A DNA stretch of 64,000 nucleotides from Diplolepis rosae (taxonomy: Eukaryota; Arthropoda; Insecta; Hymenoptera; Diplolepididae). The DNA is taken from positions 6,138,001-6,202,000 of the forward strand of contig JAPYXD010000727.1 in assembly GCA_030998225.1 (NCBI GenBank). The letters are read 5' to 3'. Below, one piece after another: positions 60,548 through 64,000 of this stretch. Under the pieces are notes generated by a model. That model saw nothing but the letters and a program-made list of their open reading frames with translations. It ran no database searches and was not told the origin of the DNA. Position numbers and translations under genes: made by a program. Position 1 is the first letter of the stretch. Every line of letters starts with the position of its first letter.

Positions 60548-60811
60548 TTTCAAATTAATTAGTTGAGTTTGAAATTTTTATCACTGCCTACATTATCGGA
60601 GGATCACTAGTCGCGTATCAGATAGGATACGTTGTCGACAGGTGTCCTCGTAGACAATTTCAAACTCTTGTATCGCAAATAATGCAAATAAATTCAATAT
60701 TTAAAGAATTTGAAAATCTTTCTGTGGAAAAAATGACGCTTTCGACTGCGCTGGGATTCGAGCCCAGGTCTTTCGATTGCCAATTTCAAACTCAACTAAT
60801 TAATTTGAAAT
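60548..60811. mobile_element. TIR element containing an antisense SINE tail
   Basis: The ends ATTTCAAATTAATTAGTTGA and its exact inverse (…TCAACTAATTAATTTGAAAT) bound 264 bp. The interior is the unit also seen at 18286, followed by the antisense SINE tail (about 60700-60780) with GCGCTGGGATTCGAGCCCAG. No coding sequence. Confidence 0.75.
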
Positions 60812-60882
60812 CATTTACAGCCGCAAGGCTGAGCCACTAGGCGATATAAGGAGATCTTCCTGTGGAGAAAGAGATGTCGGAC

Positions 60883-61006
60883 GCCTGTGTAGCTCAGTGG
60901 TTAGAGCAGTCGACCGACAATCGAATGACCTGGGCTCGAATCCCAGCGCAAGTCGAAAGCGTCATTTTTTCCACAGAAAGATTTTCAAATTCTTTAAATA
61001 TTAAAT
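60883..61006 (+). repeat. tRNA-derived SINE with box A and T arm
   Basis: 60883-60956 folds like a decayed tRNA: TAGCTCAGTGGTTAGAGC (box A and D arm), a TCGA/TCGA anticodon stem with 7-base loop CCGACAA, and a perfect T arm CTGGG/CCCAG around CTCGAAT. The acceptor stem no longer pairs, and base 33 is C rather than T, so it is not a working tRNA gene. The tail to 61006 is the family-specific part shared with 18.5, 51.0 and 59.3 kb. Confidence 0.85.
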
Positions 61007-61867
61007 TAAATTTATTCTTCAGAATTGTTTTAATTAACCTATTTATAATTTGCCTCCATTTATTTTACACTTCCAGAACGCAGAATCTAATTAAAAAACG
61101 TTTTTGATCTTGACTGGAGTGTAACGTAAGTTACGTAACAGAAGCTCGAGTAGCTTTTTCGCACTCCAACGCCCAGAGCAAGAACCCTTCGAGCTGCTGT
61201 AGAAGATTTACGTCACTGCACTTTTGTATACAATTATGCAAGCTTCCTTTTTTATTTTATGAAAATCTCATTACTCTCGTGACTTTATCTAATTATTATT
61301 TGTAGACTAAAATCGACTAGTGATATAGAGATATATTTCTCAAGCCTGAACTTCAGTCAATTGGACTTAATAGTTAATATCACGTTTTCTTAAAACTTGC
61401 TTATTTTTGGAAGCGGGCTGAGAATTTGAGTCAGTGGCATTTCGCTATCTCTGCAATGTACTCTTCCTTGATAGAAGGTTAGGAACCAATATCTTATCAA
61501 AGTGCTCAGCGCACCCTAGCAAATCCGGGATCTTAGAATTTGGAGGCAACATGATGCGGTAGGACTGAACCTAATTGCGACTCTGTAAGCTCACTGAGCT
61601 ATTTCCTCAATCTGCAAAATCTTTCGTCGTCGACGAAACTAGAAGAAACCGCAGCGAATTTACTAAAAAGAGGAAAATAATAAACTCAATTTCTCTAATT
61701 TCGCGTCATTTTAAAACTCAAATTACATTCCAATTAACGTCTTCTCTTGGAGTTTATGCAATTTTATAATAGATTTGACTTTTTCGAAGGAAGTAATAAA
61801 TTAATAATGATTTTTTACAAATTATCTTACAACTGGAGTAACATCGCAAATAAATTAACCAGAGTAA
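61007..61867. other. Unassigned stretch
   Basis: 61120-61220 is a small GC-richer patch with GAGCTGC/GCAGCTCG-like words. The frame at 61575-61769 has no domain. Confidence 0.4.
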
Positions 61868-62696
61868 TTAAAATTTCTATTATATCGATGGTCCCAAGCG
61901 ACTTTAACTTAACTCACAAACAAGTGAACAAACTGTAACTGAGAATCTCCGTTCCATTTTGACTTAATTGAAATCGGTTGTGACATTTTGTTGTAACTCT
62001 TATTTGACAGTTTTAGAGAACAAGCTGTATCAAGTATTACTCTTATAAATTTTCCTTATTTTAATATAATTGTGCAAAATAATACATTAGAGATTGTGAA
62101 AAAACAATAATGACTTTAATACACACAAGTGAAGTGTTAAAAATCTAATATTAAAAATCGATTGCCAATCCGTCATTTACATTTAAAACAAAAATTCGTG
62201 AAAATTGAATTTTTTTTCGTTACTTACCTAAAATTATTTTATATTTTCTCTTGTTGTAATCATTACTAAAAATAAATAGATTATCATGTCAAACTAGAAT
62301 ATCGATGTCTATTTGAATGCAGAAAAATAATCAAAAACAAATACTAAAAAGTTACATTGTGATGCAACATTACAATGAAACATTTTTAAAACTTATAATT
62401 GATGTAAATTATATGACATAATTATATGATAATTTGCAGTTACAATAAAAGGGAACATGTCCTTTTCTGAATGAAAAAAGCGAAATTTGCTTCTTTACAC
62501 TCTAATGTAGGATATAGCTTTGCCTCATTATCATTTCTATCACAAATTTCAAAAAACCACAAAAAAAACAGTTACAACAAAATATCACGAGTCATTTCAG
62601 TTAAGTCAAAATGGAATGGAGATTTTCAGTTAGGACAGTTTGTTCACTTGTTTGCGAGTTAAGTCAAAGTTGCTCGGAACCAACGGTATTATAAAT
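61868..62696. mobile_element. Large foldback element, 61.9-62.7 kb
   Basis: The two flanks are inverted copies for about 150 bp: CACAAACAAGTGAACAAACT and CCATTTTGACTTAA at the left, matching AGTTTGTTCACTTGTTTGCG and TTAAGTCAAAATGG at the right. The centre of about 500 bp is AT-rich with no coding sequence. Target duplication is not clear. Confidence 0.7.
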
Positions 62697-64000
62697 TGAT
62701 AAACCAAGGACCGATAAACTCATATCAAGATGCAAATAAATTCGCCGATGTGGATATAAATCGCCCCAAAAAGTTTTAATTTATTTAATAGGCTTTAATA
62801 GACTAGCCAAAATAATATTTGGGATACTTGCATATGCCTTTCACAGTTTACTTTCCTTTCGAGGGCACCATTATTTACACAAGGGTTAAAGGGAATGAGT
62901 TCAACAAGAGACGTCTATACCCGAAATTTGAATTGTATAGAAAAATAAGACTTGGAAAAATTAATTTATTCTTATCACACTATTAAGGTAAATGACCCAG
63001 TAATCATCATTTTACTCTTGAAATTTGACAAAGTACTGAAAAACAATTTTAATTGAAGTATTTTACAACTGACAGTATAATTTAGTAACGGATTATAAAA
63101 AATTGTCAAAATCAATAATGATCCAATTAAATGTAAGATTATTTGTGTGCCGATTACTGAAACTAAGATACCGATTACCGATTAAATTTACCTTATAATG
63201 ATACAAAATTATTACAAGAAATAAGTTTGTTTAAAAACTTGCATTATAAAGGAATTACGATGTCTTTTCTATTGTGGGTGTAAGATTATTAATAGTTCAA
63301 ACAATGAAATTAGATATCCAGGTTTATTATCATGCGTCAGAGATCTGCAAATGTTTGCACGCATTCAGATCGAGCGTCGGACTCTTGCAGATTACTTTCG
63401 CAAAAAAAAAAGAAAAGTTCATTGAATTTATTAATTAAGTAATACTCCAACGGCAATTTATTTATTTTTATTAATTTTTATTTATTTTAAGATTACTGTT
63501 AGTAACAGTACCATTCAAGAGATCATTTTCAAATATGATTTTTACGAAACGAGATTAACATCCTGGTTGGTATCAAGAAAAAGGGTGTGACTATTGTATT
63601 TTGACATAACAGTCTGCAAGAAGCAGGCCAGAGGATTCAATTATCATTATAGAACAAATCGTTTTGACCACGAATACTCTAGTTTTGTTCATTAGGAAAC
63701 ATAAATCAAGTAATCGTTTTATTTTCACGGTATATCATACAGATTTTCTAAGTAAGGAAATCCAAATGACTACTTTCAAAATTAGATTTACTGCAGAAAT
63801 AATTATTCTAAGAGAAATTTATAAATGTTCTCACTGCTCGTTAAAAATTATAAAAAGTTTCAAATTAGATGGTTGAGTTCGGAATTTCAAAAGTTTTTTG
63901 AAGTATAAAAAATCTTTTGATAAATTTGAAAACGCAAATTAGAACAAAAAGGACAATTTTTCTCCGTAGTCTATTCTGCATTACTGAAATATTTTTTAAA
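62697..64000. other. AT-rich stretch to the right edge, no gene seen
   Basis: No terminal repeats or gene. The frame at 63664-63876 has no domain. A short A-run lies near 63405. Confidence 0.4.

Noticed and set aside
60883..60956. Functional tRNA gene
   Set aside because: The acceptor stem does not pair, position 33 is not T, and the sequence continues into a repeat tail present at several other sites, so it is a SINE.

Overview
This is an AT-rich eukaryotic window, almost certainly from an arthropod and most likely an insect with a large, transposon-rich genome. The reasons are one spliced exon of an animal axon-guidance gene, a Tc1/mariner-superfamily transposase relic, tRNA-derived SINE pieces, and dozens of short inverted-repeat elements flanked by TA, TTAA, TAT or 8-bp target duplications. 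Hymenoptera is my guess from the style of the repeats, but it is not proven. Nothing looks prokaryotic. Most open frames in the window are short, start at non-ATG codons, or lie inside repeats.

The only gene I can support lies on the minus strand at 11567-12952. It is a 5' exon of a slit-like gene: a signal peptide, then a leucine-rich-repeat N-terminal cap ending at a clean GT donor. A long leader precedes it that is open in frame but has no ATG, and it starts behind a strong acceptor. Downstream exons must lie beyond the left edge, because no LRR exon is visible in 1-11.5 kb. Upstream first exon(s) must lie to the right, possibly far away, so 13-64 kb is upstream intron or intergenic DNA.

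The rest is layered non-autonomous mobile DNA. Region by region: (1) 0-8 kb: foldback family L, two TTAA-ended families (Q, Y), and a long GC-blocked repeat (Rep-A) inserted in Y, itself carrying a deleted mariner. (2) 8-17 kb: MITEs N, M, Q and F around the slit exon, plus a third L copy. (3) 17-23 kb: two further Rep-A copies, one holding a SINE-derived hairpin, and a GC-rich foldback. (4) 23.6-29.5 kb: a recent direct duplication around a TTAA element, a C-run MITE, a J element with two nested insertions, and a second TTAA element next to a hammerhead-like motif. (5) 31-36.4 kb: a 1.3-kb U element with a nested Tc1-like MITE, a GGTAAC-palindrome element, and an inverted Rep-A with a double hairpin in it. 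(6) 37-51 kb: repeated and inverted copies of families C, D, T, J and F, with several nested insertions whose empty sites are present elsewhere in the window. (7) 51-64 kb: a (CT)n tract beside a GC-rich block, further foldbacks, and a tRNA-derived SINE with a recognisable box A and T arm.

Between these lie repeat-free islands of higher GC that may be intronic regulatory DNA. I found no new multi-gene system. The most notable points are the ATG-free open leader of the slit-like exon, Rep-A as a candidate Helentron-like family, the several TTAAGG-ended families, and the SINE inverted duplications.
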